From Planctomycetota bacterium (GTDB lineage: Bacteria > Planctomycetota > OFTM77), in NCBI GenBank assembly GCA_029260795.1, contig JAJDCO010000032.1:1-35247 (forward strand): a stretch of 35,247 bases of DNA. The letters run 5' to 3'. Each line of letters starts with the position of its first letter. Positions within the stretch are counted from its first letter, which is position 1. The position numbers and the translations under genes were made by a program. Shown in pieces: positions 25,272 to 33,778 of this stretch. Under the pieces are notes generated by a model. That model was not told the origin of the DNA, ran no database searches, and worked only from the letters and a program-made list of their open reading frames with translations.

Positions 25272-25569
25272 GTGACCCCCGGCTGGAGGCGCTTTCTCGG
25301 AAACGCGACTTCAGAGCCCGTCGAAGAAGTCGATTCACGATCCCCAGAATCCGCGCTCAAGAGTATCCAATGATGTTGCCTCCGAGTCGCCCCACGACCG
25401 ACGTTCTCGGACCGCCGGCTTTCAGCCGGGATCGTGACGTGGTCGGCAACACTTGGACTCTCCGCAGGATCAACGTGAGACGACGTCGCCCGGAGAGGCC
25501 ACGTTTCAGTTGGCGTCACGTGCCGGTTGAAGCCGGGGGGCCAAGGAGGGCGAGATGGCGCATCTCCTC
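25272..25569. other. Intergenic region in front of the kinase gene, with a small palindrome
   Basis: These 298 bases should hold the kinase promoter, but no convincing -35/-10 pair was found on the minus strand. CCGGCT-TTC-AGCCGG at 25415-25429 is a perfect six-base stem with three-base loop; a related CCGGTTGAAGCCGG lies at 25523-25536. Both are close in form to the palindrome at 10554-10569. Confidence 0.45.
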
Positions 25570-26661
25570 TCATGACGGCCGTGACGCGCGACGTCGCTCC
25601 GCGTACTCGCGGGCGAGGGCGGCGTCATCGGCGAGGAGCTCATCGAGCTTGGCCTCGAGCGCGCCGTTGTCCCGGGACTCATAGGTCGCGAGCTGCTCTC
25701 GAAAGTCGGGGAGTCGGTACAAGAAATCGCCGACCAGTTGAGGCGTCAGCTCCCGGCCGTTCTTGCCGAGGCCTCGATCGTCCAGAAGGAACGCGTTGAG
25801 CTCTTGCTCGAACTGCCCGCGCATCGGGATGGCCAGCTGCGGCTTACCCAGATGGAGCGCTTCGGTCATCAACGTGAATCCGGCCGTGCTGATGACGGCT
25901 TTGGCGCCACACAGATCGTTGAGGAAGCCCGCGTAGCTGAAGCCTTGAAACTCGAGCGGTCCCTGCCGACCCTCGCGGCCTGAGCCGTAGACCTTGAACC
26001 GCTCGCGCGGGAATGCCTCGAGCACCTCGAGCAATCCCTGGAAGGACTGGGTCATGTAGACGAGCACGTGCTCCTCACTGGTCGAACGAGCTTCGCGCAC
26101 CTCACGGCGCAGGATGGGTGGGAACAGGAAGGCGCGGTCGTTCTTGACCTCTCCGAAGTAGAAGGTCGTGATCAGCGAGACCGAAGGTCGAGGCACCATG
26201 GTGCGAATGACCGCCTCGGTGACCATAGCGTCTTTGCGAAGCCGCGGCGGGCAAGGGTAGCGCATGTATCGCATGCGGTGTTGATTGTCGAGAGTGATGA
26301 GAGGCCGGTCGGTGGTGAGTGCGAGATAGGCGGTCATCGGCTCGAAGTCGGTGATGACACAGTCGGGCTGAAAATCGCGAAAGAGCTCCTGCTTGAGCGA
26401 CTTCAAGCGCTGCAGTCCGTTGGGCAGGCGCCGGAGATTCTCCAGGAAGGTCCGCAGCACGTGCACGCGGTTGTCCTGCGTCGTGATGTGCAGCCCTTCG
26501 GTCTCGAAGACGTCGAAGTCATTCGCGAGGTTTCGGTAGCCGCGGTCGTAGCTGACGGCCTTCACCTCGTGACCGCGTGCGATGAGATGGGGCAAGACCT
26601 CGCGCGTGCGGGAGGCATGCCCCGAGCCTTCCCCCGAGAATCCGTAAACGATCTTGGCCAT
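25570..26661 (-). CDS. MJ1255/VC2487-type GT-B glycosyltransferase
   Basis: The 363-residue protein (ATG at 26661; a GTG two codons earlier is the alternative) has the GT-B layout of the MurG/GT28-like family. The N-terminal Rossmann half starts with IVYGFSGEGSGHASRT and holds a PDCVITDFEP motif. The C-terminal half has the nucleotide-sugar site: FQGFSYAGFLNDLCGAKAVISTAGFTLMTEALHLGKPQLAIP, where the sugar donor normally contacts the STAG and EAL residues. The family was grouped under TIGR00661 (MJ1255/VC2487) and is often called teichoic-acid biosynthesis-like without biochemical proof. It is probably a cytoplasmic or membrane-associated transferase. It is divergent from the Ppx gene and stands alone on its strand. 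Confidence 0.82.
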   Translation of the reverse strand: MAKIVYGFSGEGSGHASRTREVLPHLIARGHEVKAVSYDRGYRNLANDFDVFETEGLHITTQDNRVHVLRTFLENLRRLPNGLQRLKSLKQELFRDFQPDCVITDFEPMTAYLALTTDRPLITLDNQHRMRYMRYPCPPRLRKDAMVTEAVIRTMVPRPSVSLITTFYFGEVKNDRAFLFPPILRREVREARSTSEEHVLVYMTQSFQGLLEVLEAFPRERFKVYGSGREGRQGPLEFQGFSYAGFLNDLCGAKAVISTAGFTLMTEALHLGKPQLAIPMRGQFEQELNAFLLDDRGLGKNGRELTPQLVGDFLYRLPDFREQLATYESRDNGALEAKLDELLADDAALAREYAERRRASRPS

Positions 26662-26759
26662 GGGCACAGGATACGAGCCCGAGGAGCTCGTCGAAACCCC
26701 GAGCCGCTTCTTGGCAGCGGCTTCTCAAGCGCGGCTTCCTGCGGCACACTCAGGGCGCT

Positions 26760-26777
26760 TCGCCCGATCTCGGGCGA
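26760..26777. promoter_or_regulatory. Inverted repeat upstream of the Ppx/GppA gene
   Basis: TCGCCCGA (26760-26767) and TCGGGCGA (26770-26777) form a perfect eight-base dyad with a two-base centre, and a third half-site TCGCCCG follows at 26783-26789. The element lies 33 bases in front of the Ppx start, in the divergent interval with the glycosyltransferase gene, so an operator is possible. No promoter boxes could be paired with it. Confidence 0.3.
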
Positions 26778-26810
26778 GAACATCGCCCGTCTCCTCGAGG
26801 AGAAGCAGGA

Positions 26811-28352
26811 GTGCCCGCTCCGATCACGGTAGCCGCCATCGACGCCGGCTCGAACGCGATCCGACTCGTCATCGCCGATTCCCAAAGCCCGATCGAGTAT
26901 CGGCGACTGGCGAGTGAACGCTATCCCGTCCGCCTCGGTCACGGCGTCTTCACGGACCATGCTTTCGACGAGACGACGCTCGCTCACGCCGAGGCCGCCT
27001 TCGAGCATTTTCGCCTGCTCATGGATCACTACGGTGTTCAGGCCTATCGAGCCGTGGCGACCAGTGCCACGCGCGAAGCCCTCAATCGGGACCAGCTTCT
27101 CGAGCGAGTGGAGGCGAGCGCGGGAATCAAGCTAGAGGTGATCGATGGCGAAGAGGAGGCGCGGCTCGTTCGTATCGCCGTGCTGTCCGCGTTGAGCGGA
27201 ATCGGTCACGCCGACTTCATCGTCGACCTGGGCGGAGGCAGCCTCGAGGTCAGTCGCATGGACGGCAACCAAGTGGTTGCGGGACAAACGCTGTCGATCG
27301 GGACGGTGCGTCTGATGGAGAGCTTCCACTTGGATGGAGCGCTCGGGTTCGAGGAGAACAAGAAGCTCCGGCGGGTGATCGCGGCGGAGATGGAGGCCAT
27401 CCCGCGAGGCTCGAAGCCTCGCACTCGACCGTTGGCGATCGCCTGCGGTGGAAACGCCGAGCGGCTGGCGCGCGTCGCCGGAGGACGCCGCTTCCATGGC
27501 ATCCGGACGATCGATGTCGCCGAGCTCCGGCGCGAGCTGCCGCGCATTCTGTCGCTCGGCTCCCTCGAGCGCATGGCCGCCTTCGGCGTGCGCCGCGACC
27601 GGGCCGAGGTCATGGGGGTGGCCGCCGTCGTCTTCGACCTGCTCTCCAAGCGGTTGGGGCTCGGGCACTGGGTGGTTCCGGGAGTCGGCGTGAGAGAAGG
27701 CTTGCTCCACGAGATCCTCGCCGACCACTTCGTGCATGGTGCGCAAGAAGGACGCGACCAAGAGCGGCGAGCGGCCGTCGTCGGGGCGAGGCGCTTCGGA
27801 CGTCGACTCCGATGGGACGCGAGCCACGCCGATCATGTCACGCAGCTCGCGCTCTCGCTGTTCGACCAGCTCGAGTCGCTGACGGGGCAAGGGGAGGAGG
27901 AGCGCTACCTCCTGGAGCTGGGCTCCCTGCTCCATCAGATCGGAAGCATCGTCCAGGCGCGGGATGCTCACGTTCACAGCGAGTATCTCGTGATGCACGG
28001 AGACTTGCCCGGCATGCTGCCGAGCACACGAGAGAAGGTCGCTTGCCTGGTTCGCCTGCAAGCCGAGCCGGACTACGAGCATCCCTTCCTCGCGACCTTG
28101 ACCCCGGAGGAGCGGTCCGAGCTCCGTCAGCTCGCCGGCATGCTTCGGATCGCCTCGACGCTCGACCGGGACCATCGCCAAGCCGCCGGGCACCTCGAGG
28201 CCGTCCGCGAGGAGGGAGCCCTCAAGATCAAGGTGCACTGGGCGAAGCCGTCGCCGCTACCCGTTCCGAAAGCCGAGAAGCGAGGCGCGCTCTTGGGAGA
28301 GGCCCTCGGTGAGACGGTTCGTTTCGAGTGGCTCGAAGGCGCCGTATCGTGA
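26811..28352 (+). CDS. ppx: Ppx/GppA-family phosphatase with HD-like C-terminal domain
   Basis: The GTG at 26811 follows GAGGAG with eight bases between. The 513-residue protein starts with the ASKHA phosphatase fold: phosphate loop DAGSNAIRL (10-18), TSATREA (about 84-90), catalytic-region Glu in IDGEEEARLV (about 111-120) and the second phosphate loop VDLGGGSLEVS (about 138-148). The rest, from about 320, is the helical Ppx domain III with HADHVTQLALSLFDQ, LLHQIGSIV and HSEYLVMHGDLPGM. The family hydrolyses long-chain polyphosphate or pppGpp; the two cannot be distinguished from sequence. The full domain set is like that of E. coli Ppx. It is followed after 38 bases by sixA, a common pairing in polyphosphate gene clusters. 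Confidence 0.92.
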   Translation: MPAPITVAAIDAGSNAIRLVIADSQSPIEYRRLASERYPVRLGHGVFTDHAFDETTLAHAEAAFEHFRLLMDHYGVQAYRAVATSATREALNRDQLLERVEASAGIKLEVIDGEEEARLVRIAVLSALSGIGHADFIVDLGGGSLEVSRMDGNQVVAGQTLSIGTVRLMESFHLDGALGFEENKKLRRVIAAEMEAIPRGSKPRTRPLAIACGGNAERLARVAGGRRFHGIRTIDVAELRRELPRILSLGSLERMAAFGVRRDRAEVMGVAAVVFDLLSKRLGLGHWVVPGVGVREGLLHEILADHFVHGAQEGRDQERRAAVVGARRFGRRLRWDASHADHVTQLALSLFDQLESLTGQGEEERYLLELGSLLHQIGSIVQARDAHVHSEYLVMHGDLPGMLPSTREKVACLVRLQAEPDYEHPFLATLTPEERSELRQLAGMLRIASTLDRDHRQAAGHLEAVREEGALKIKVHWAKPSPLPVPKAEKRGALLGEALGETVRFEWLEGAVS

Positions 28353-28390
28353 AGTGAGAGGTCCGGAGGTCTTCGGGAGGAGAAAACCGC

Positions 28391-28897
28391 ATGCGCCGGT
28401 GTCAGCTGTTCCTCATGCGTCATGGCATCGCAATCGATCGCGACGATCCAGAGTGTCCTCCCGATCCCGATCGAGCGCTGACCGAAAAGGGACGTGAGCG
28501 GACCCGGCAGGTCGCCAAGACTCTGAGGTGCTGGGGAGTCGAGCCGACGTCTTTGTGGACGAGTCCCTATCTCCGAGCTCGGCAGACAGCCGAGATCGTT
28601 GCCGACGTTCTCGGGCCGTCCCGACGCGATGTCGAAGAGGTGCGATACCTCGAGCCCGCAGCGACCGCGCCTGGTTTCTTCGGCCGCTTGACGACGGCTG
28701 GAGTCGATTCACTCATCGCCTTCGGCCATTCTCCCAACCTCGATGACCTCGTCCGCCACGCCGTAGCCGCCCCGCGTCTCATCACGCGACTCAAGAAAGC
28801 AGGTGTCATCGCTCTCGAGCTCGACGATTGGGAGCCCGGAACCGGCACGATCCAATGGGTGCTGACCCCGAAGATCGTCAAAGCCCTGGGCGACTGA
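28391..28897 (+). CDS. sixA: SixA-type histidine phosphatase
   Basis: The 168-residue protein belongs to the short histidine phosphatase branch SixA. The catalytic set is visible: His11 in LMRHG (phospho-accepting), Arg62 in TSPYLRARQTAE and His113 in FGHSPNL. SixA of E. coli removes phosphate from phosphohistidine in ArcB or the nitrogen PTS protein NPr, but in genomes with a neighbouring Ppx/GppA the target may be a polyphosphate-related partner (inference). An excellent GGGAGGAG ribosome binding site lies eight bases in front of the ATG, suggesting independent strong translation after the Ppx gene. It ends at the start of the repeat-rich convergent region. Confidence 0.92.
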   Translation: MRRCQLFLMRHGIAIDRDDPECPPDPDRALTEKGRERTRQVAKTLRCWGVEPTSLWTSPYLRARQTAEIVADVLGPSRRDVEEVRYLEPAATAPGFFGRLTTAGVDSLIAFGHSPNLDDLVRHAVAAPRLITRLKKAGVIALELDDWEPGTGTIQWVLTPKIVKALGD

Positions 28898-28902
28898 TCC
28901 GG

Positions 28903-29084
28903 CGCCGGTGCGAGGGAACAGAGACGCGAACGGAAAAGCGAAGGCACAGAGACGCGAACGGGTTTCGTCGCGGCCCGTGTGCGGTCGCGTTGGTTGAAGT
29001 CGGGCCGGTGCGAAGGCACAGAGACGCGAACGGTTTTCGTCGCGGCCCGTGTGCGGTCGCGTTGGTTGGAGTCGGGCCGGTGCG
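28903..29084. repeat. 72-base tandem repeat, two full copies and a partial one
   Basis: The unit is present at 28941-29012 and 29013-29084, with only two differences in 72 bases. A degenerate copy precedes it at 28903-28940. Each unit begins with CACAGAGACGCGAACGG and contains a CGGCCCG / CGGGCCG inverted repeat (28971-28977 with 29001-29007 in the first copy). The frame would stay open on the plus strand since 72 is divisible by three, but no start or protein-like sequence supports coding. Confidence 0.85.
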
Positions 29085-29102
29085 CGTCATTCGTCGTCCC
29101 GT

Positions 29103-29141
29103 GAGAGAGTGGTTTCGCTCGCGCTTCGAGCCCACTCTCTC
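29103..29141. terminator. Long hairpin between convergent genes
   Basis: GAGAGAGTGG (29103-29112) pairs perfectly with CCACTCTCTC (29132-29141). The 19-base loop contains a second small stem GCTCG/CGAGC. It lies between the ends of sixA and the cyclase-toroid gene, where a bidirectional terminator is expected. No T-run follows on either strand, so factor-independent termination is uncertain. Confidence 0.45.
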
Positions 29142-29162
29142 TTGCGACTCACTGCCGGGTGG

Positions 29163-29307
29163 GACGCCGTGATCGGGGGCGCCTATGGGCATCGCGTCCG
29201 ACGCATCTCTTCCGTTCGTGTCTCTGTTCACACCCTTGTGCGACGCCGTGATCGGGGGCGCCTATGGGCATCGCGTCCGACGCATCTCTTCCGTTCGTGT
29301 CTCTGTT
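29163..29307. repeat. 66-base perfect direct repeat, two copies
   Basis: Positions 29163-29228 and 29242-29307 are identical over 66 bases, separated by 13 bases. Each ends in CCGTTCGTGTCTCTGTT, which is the reverse complement, with one mismatch, of the AACAGAGACGCGAACGG motif at 28917-28933. The second copy ends two bases from the stop codon of the cyclase-toroid gene. Confidence 0.9.
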
Positions 29308-29308
29308 T

Positions 29309-32300
29309 CTACTTGCGCAGCTGCAGCTCGACCTCAGCGAAGCCGACGGCGGTCTTGTTCGGCTTCTTGCCGGGGCGAGTGCTCAGGACGCGGATGTCGA
29401 GGCGACGGATGGCTTGGGGGCGGTCGAGCTCGAGGAGCGCCTTGTGAAGGCGGCTCTCCGGGATCTCGATGATGAAAGGATCGCCCTTGCCGTTGATCTG
29501 AATCTCGACCCGCTCCATGGAGGCCGTACGGTCGGCATCGGCTCGTTCGGCGCGCGTTGGGCTCAGAAGGATCGCGTTCGCCTTGACGGGCCGCTCGAGC
29601 AACACGGTCAAGCTCGGGGCCGGGTCTCCATCGACGCAGAGCCAGCCGCGCCGCTGGAGATTGTCGACCGCGTGGGCGGCCGGCCAACCGTTCAGCTCGC
29701 TCGAGGCCTTGACCCGTGCTTGCTGGTTGGCGAGGAGGTTCCGCTCAGGGTCGGAAGCATACTCGAGCAGCAGAGGATCTTCGGCTTCCTCGATGCTGAC
29801 CGTCAGGGGAGGGGACTCGAGCACGACGGTGCCTTTGGACTCGGGACCGGCCGCCACATGGGCGCGCGCAACCACCACATGATCTCCCGGGCGAGTGAAT
29901 CGGATCTGTGCCGGGAAGCGCTGGTCGACGGCTCGATCAGCCGGGACGTCGATCACCGCCAGGCGCCGTCGATCGACCAAGCGGAGGTCGAAGGTCTGGA
30001 GCGCGTCCGCGCGCTGGCAGCCGACGGCGATCACATTGCGGCCGTGACGGAGTCGCTCTTGCCACCCGATGGGCAGAACCAGTGGCTCGTATCCGATGGT
30101 TGGAAACGCGTCCTCGTAGAGCGGCTCGCCGTTGAGGTAGATCGTCAACGAGGTGATCGCCGGCTCGGCCGAGCCTCGCCTGGCTCGCTCTTTGGGCTCA
30201 CGCTTCCTGCGCTCGGCGGCCTTGAGGTCCTTGAGCGAGCGGCCCAAGTAGATTCCGTCGAAGCAGGCGGCGTCGCCGCTCATGGGAGTCAGAGCGATGC
30301 CGGTCAGCGAGGCCGCCCGGCCGCCGAGATCCTTGTACAGATCGCGCGTGACGACCATCCAGTCGCTGGGGGATCGCTTGCCGACCTCGATCGCTTCCCA
30401 GTCCAGGGTGTTCTTCCCGGCCAGGTATCGGATCGGCTTCGACCAGTTGCCGTCGAAGGCGAGCTGGATCATCACGCCGTCGTCGCCGGGCTTCTTCCAG
30501 GCGAAGCGCAGGAAGCGATACTCGCCTTCCCCGGGCTTCTGGGCGATAGGGAAGAACCAGCCAGGGATGTTTGGGTTGTGACGCTGCTGAGGGCCGACCT
30601 CGAGGTAGACCTCGCCGAGCTGGGCCCCCTCGAAGCGAGCGACGGCTTGGCTCGAGCCGCCCTTCTCGGTCAGGAGCGAAACGAAGTCGACCTCTTCGTC
30701 GAAGAGCTCGACCAGCGGAGGGCCGGCCAGATTCCGAGGTCCGGTCGGAGGGCGGTTCGACCAATAGAGCTCGAGCTCGGGTGAGACGAGGTCTGCCGGG
30801 TCGATCAAGAGCTCTCGTCGCAGCCACAGCGCGGCTTCGGTCCACTCGGATCGGATGGAGACCCCCGCACCCGACGACGGTCCGAACGGGCCAGTGCCGG
30901 TCTCCCAGCGCGCGTCGACGAAGCCCGTCGCCATCCAGTCGCCCTTGGGCTCTTTGGTCGTGTACTGCCAGATCGCGGCGCCCCCGATGGGCTCGGTCTT
31001 GGGCGAAACGTACTCGACTCTCCGCACCTCGAGTGGGGGAGCCTCGTTGGCAGACACTCCCGGATCGACCTCGGAGCCACCGCCGGCCACGGCCTTCTCG
31101 GCCGGCTTCTTCCCCATGCTCGAGATCCAGACCGTGAGCGGAGTGTCTCCGGAAGCTCTCAGCGCGATGTCACTGGTCGCGTCGTCCTGCTGATAGATCT
31201 TGGCGCTGCGCATGATGCTCTTGCCGGTGGTCGGCGCAGTGGCGCGTGAGAGGAAGAGCAGCGCGAAGGCAGTGTTCTCTTGGTCGCGGCCCGCCGTGGC
31301 CGACCACGATCCCTTGTCGGACTGCTTCCCGGTCAGGTTCTGTGCCCCGCTTCGGTACCAGTCGTGCGTCCCGAGTCGGTCGAGGTCCATCAAGGCCGCG
31401 ACGCGCTCGATGCCGTAGAGGTAGTAGGTCGCCCACTCGTCGTTGGGCCCCTTCGGGTTGTCCTGCGCGCTGAAGTAGCGCGTCAACCAGGCGACGCCGC
31501 GCTCGATGGAGTTTCGGATGCGCCCGTTGTTCGGATGCCCCTCGGTGAGCTGCTCCTGACAAATCGCCATGACGCTGACACCGGCCGCAGACATGCTGCC
31601 CGTCGGCTCGCGCTTGGGGTGGTATCCGAAGCCGGCCGGCGCATAGGGGTTGGACGTCTCCTCTTGATGCTCGATCACGCGATCGGCGAGGCTGGACCAG
31701 ACGCTCGGCTCGATGGGCACGCCGATCCGAGCGGCCGCGCGCAGCCCGAGGGCCGCGTACTGAGTGTTCGAGAGGTCGACGCCGCCCCAAGGATAAGCCC
31801 AGCCGCCGTTCGAGTGCTGCCACGAGAGCATCAGGTCGGTCAAGCGGCGCGCCCAAGGCAGGTGCGCCGGGTCACCCACGGCTTCCAGCGCCATCAGCTG
31901 GCAGCCATTCGAGTAGGTCTCCCCGGGATCCTTGGCGGCCAAGAATGCCAGGGCGCGACGAATCGCCGGATGCTCGGGCGCCAGCCCCGACTTGATCAGG
32001 GTGTAGACCGACAACGCCGTCTGGCCGTTTCGGTAGCGGTCCTGATTGGCGGCCCAAGAACCATCGAGCTCTTGCTGATCCAGGAGGAAATCGATGCCGT
32101 GGTCGATGGCGGCATTGATCTTGGGCTGGAGCTCCTTGTCGAACGCCGCCGGAGCTCGAGTGACGAACGGTGGGGGCGAGTCCGTCCAGTAGAGCCGGAA
32201 TCGTCCGAGCGTGTGGTGCTGGCCGAACTGGAAATCGAGAGTGATCGTCAGCTTCGCGCCATTCTTGTACTCGATGGGATTCCCGAGCTCGAAGTAGGCC

Positions 32301-32773
32301 GAGCTCGCCTGACCCGCTTCGGGGAGGATGCCCCAGCCGGTCTTCGGATCCTCGTCGATCGTGCCCCACACGGGCCAGTTCTTCTGTGCGTGGCTGGCCG
32401 AGGCGTTTTGGATCACCTGGCGGCGACCGGCTCCGCCGAGCTTGGGGCCGGCGGCGAGCCGGAACGCCGTGAGCACGAAGTTTCCATTCTGTGAGCGACC
32501 GGGGCCCTTTTCCTTCAAAGCATCATCAGGCAGCGCTTCGAGGCGCAGGCCCGTGATCTTCGGAGCATTCAGGACGACCTCGAGCGTGTAGGCGTCCGTC
32601 TCCGCAGCACGCCCCGTGACGCGGACCGTGCCATCGGGCGCAATCTCCAGGGTCGCACCGGAGAGCGACGCCGCTCGGAGCTCCTGAACGGGTCGCCAGT
32701 CGGGAGCTGCGGGAGAGAAGTCCTGTGCGCCGATCAGAGCGCAACCGAGGATTCCGGCGAGAATCGTCGTCAT
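29309..32773 (-). CDS. Secreted cyclase-toroid (squalene-hopene-cyclase-like repeat) protein with discoidin-like ends
   Basis: The ATG at 32773 gives 1154 residues and opens with a short signal peptide (MTTILAGILGCALIGAQ), which supports it over the longer frame to 32899. Residues about 60-205 form a beta domain ending in DDPK-like GTIDEDPKTGWG and LGRFRLYWTD, seen in many planctomycete surface proteins. Residues about 215-530 are an alpha/alpha-toroid with prenyltransferase/squalene-oxidase repeats: QQELDGSWAANQ, WQHSNGGWAYPWGG and AFALLFLSRAT. The DXDD motif of hopene cyclases is absent, so it is not a true cyclase. The remainder is beta-rich and ends in an F5/8-type (discoidin-like) module (about 1020-1154) with SELNGWPAAHAVD. 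Role unknown, probably binding at the cell surface. The start has only a weak ribosome binding site. Confidence 0.8.
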   Translation of the reverse strand: MTTILAGILGCALIGAQDFSPAAPDWRPVQELRAASLSGATLEIAPDGTVRVTGRAAETDAYTLEVVLNAPKITGLRLEALPDDALKEKGPGRSQNGNFVLTAFRLAAGPKLGGAGRRQVIQNASASHAQKNWPVWGTIDEDPKTGWGILPEAGQASSAYFELGNPIEYKNGAKLTITLDFQFGQHHTLGRFRLYWTDSPPPFVTRAPAAFDKELQPKINAAIDHGIDFLLDQQELDGSWAANQDRYRNGQTALSVYTLIKSGLAPEHPAIRRALAFLAAKDPGETYSNGCQLMALEAVGDPAHLPWARRLTDLMLSWQHSNGGWAYPWGGVDLSNTQYAALGLRAAARIGVPIEPSVWSSLADRVIEHQEETSNPYAPAGFGYHPKREPTGSMSAAGVSVMAICQEQLTEGHPNNGRIRNSIERGVAWLTRYFSAQDNPKGPNDEWATYYLYGIERVAALMDLDRLGTHDWYRSGAQNLTGKQSDKGSWSATAGRDQENTAFALLFLSRATAPTTGKSIMRSAKIYQQDDATSDIALRASGDTPLTVWISSMGKKPAEKAVAGGGSEVDPGVSANEAPPLEVRRVEYVSPKTEPIGGAAIWQYTTKEPKGDWMATGFVDARWETGTGPFGPSSGAGVSIRSEWTEAALWLRRELLIDPADLVSPELELYWSNRPPTGPRNLAGPPLVELFDEEVDFVSLLTEKGGSSQAVARFEGAQLGEVYLEVGPQQRHNPNIPGWFFPIAQKPGEGEYRFLRFAWKKPGDDGVMIQLAFDGNWSKPIRYLAGKNTLDWEAIEVGKRSPSDWMVVTRDLYKDLGGRAASLTGIALTPMSGDAACFDGIYLGRSLKDLKAAERRKREPKERARRGSAEPAITSLTIYLNGEPLYEDAFPTIGYEPLVLPIGWQERLRHGRNVIAVGCQRADALQTFDLRLVDRRRLAVIDVPADRAVDQRFPAQIRFTRPGDHVVVARAHVAAGPESKGTVVLESPPLTVSIEEAEDPLLLEYASDPERNLLANQQARVKASSELNGWPAAHAVDNLQRRGWLCVDGDPAPSLTVLLERPVKANAILLSPTRAERADADRTASMERVEIQINGKGDPFIIEIPESRLHKALLELDRPQAIRRLDIRVLSTRPGKKPNKTAVGFAEVELQLRK

Positions 32774-32971
32774 CGTTTGCAATCGCTGTCTGGAAGTCGT
32801 GGCTGTCCAGGGGAATGGAGCCACAGAGTAGCAGAAGCGGCGGCAAGCTGGTAAAAAGCTGTGTCCCGAAGCTCCCCAAGAAACGGCCTCGCGGGCCATC
32901 CAACTCGAGCCCGATCCGCGAGATCGGTGCTCGCATCTGGTCGGCTCGGCAGCGGTCGAAGAGGTGCTCGG

Positions 32972-33778
32972 TCAGGGCGTCGCCGAGGCCACGACGCTCT
33001 CTTGGGCCGACACCACGACGCCTCCCGGCTTCTCGACCGTGATCGCGAACTGTTGGACCGCAAGGGCGGGCAATCGGCTGTCGATGGCGACCCGCTGCAC
33101 GGATCCCCGCACGTCGAAGACGCCTCCGTCGATCGGTTGAGCCTGCTCGGCGTCCATGATCCAGAGCTGATATTGGCTCTGCCGAGGATCGTTGACGGGG
33201 AGGCCGCGCAGCTCGAGCACGCCCCGCTGCTCCTTCGCGCTCCACACGACGCGTCCGCTCGCCTCTTCGAAGCCCGGCAAGGCAGTGAAGGTCCAATCGA
33301 GTGCGCCGGGGATGGCCGCGATCTCGTCGGCGGACGGCAGGGGCGGCAGCCCGGGGCGAGACTCGGGCCAGGCGAGAGCGATCGCCAGAACGGCTGCGGC
33401 CGCCCAGCCCAGCCCACTCACGAGGCGGAGAGGGCGAGTCGACGATGGGGCCGAGGTCCGGGCCGACGCGGTGGGCGCCGGGCTCGAGATCTTGGGTAGG
33501 GGCGGAAACGAAGGCTCGCGCGGGGACGTCGTCTGTCGGACCAGCTCGTGCTCCAAGCGGAGTGCCAGCGTCGATGGAAGAGGCTCCACGCCTTCGGGGT
33601 CTTGCTGAGCGGCGAACGCGACGGCGAGGGCGGCGACGCTGATCTCCCAGCCGAGGTCATCGCGGTCGGGATGATCCCGGAGGAGACCCTTCAGCTCAAC
33701 CTCGTCCTCGGGCGTCAGGGCACCGAGCGCTCGGTCGGCGAAGAGCTCATCGAGTCGAGAGGAAGGTGTCGAGCTCAT
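32972..33778 (-). CDS. RskA-like anti-sigma factor
   Basis: The ATG at 33778 overlaps the sigma factor stop in TGATG, so synthesis is coupled. The 268-residue protein has a cytoplasmic N-terminal anti-sigma part (about 1-60: LDELFADRALGALTPEDEVELKGLLRDHP), a Pro/Ser linker, one membrane helix (about 121-137) and an exported RskA/anti-sigma-K C-terminal domain (about 150-268) with LELRGLPVNDPRQSQYQLWIMD and FAITVEKPGGVVVS. The zinc-binding HxxxCxxC of ZAS anti-sigma factors is absent, as in RskA. It should hold the upstream sigma factor at the membrane until proteolysis releases it. Confidence 0.9.
   Translation of the reverse strand: MSSTPSSRLDELFADRALGALTPEDEVELKGLLRDHPDRDDLGWEISVAALAVAFAAQQDPEGVEPLPSTLALRLEHELVRQTTSPREPSFPPLPKISSPAPTASARTSAPSSTRPLRLVSGLGWAAAAVLAIALAWPESRPGLPPLPSADEIAAIPGALDWTFTALPGFEEASGRVVWSAKEQRGVLELRGLPVNDPRQSQYQLWIMDAEQAQPIDGGVFDVRGSVQRVAIDSRLPALAVQQFAITVEKPGGVVVSAQESVVASATP

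Noticed and set aside
28903..29307. CRISPR-like array
   Set aside because: The repeats are tandem or separated by one 13-base gap, units are 66-72 bases, there are no regular unique spacers and no cas genes.
32774..32899. 42-codon extension of the cyclase-toroid protein
   Set aside because: The added residues are not protein-like and precede a proper signal peptide starting at 32773.
32972..33778. Zinc-binding (ZAS) anti-sigma factor
   Set aside because: The HxxxCxxC signature is missing, and the C-terminal domain matches RskA.
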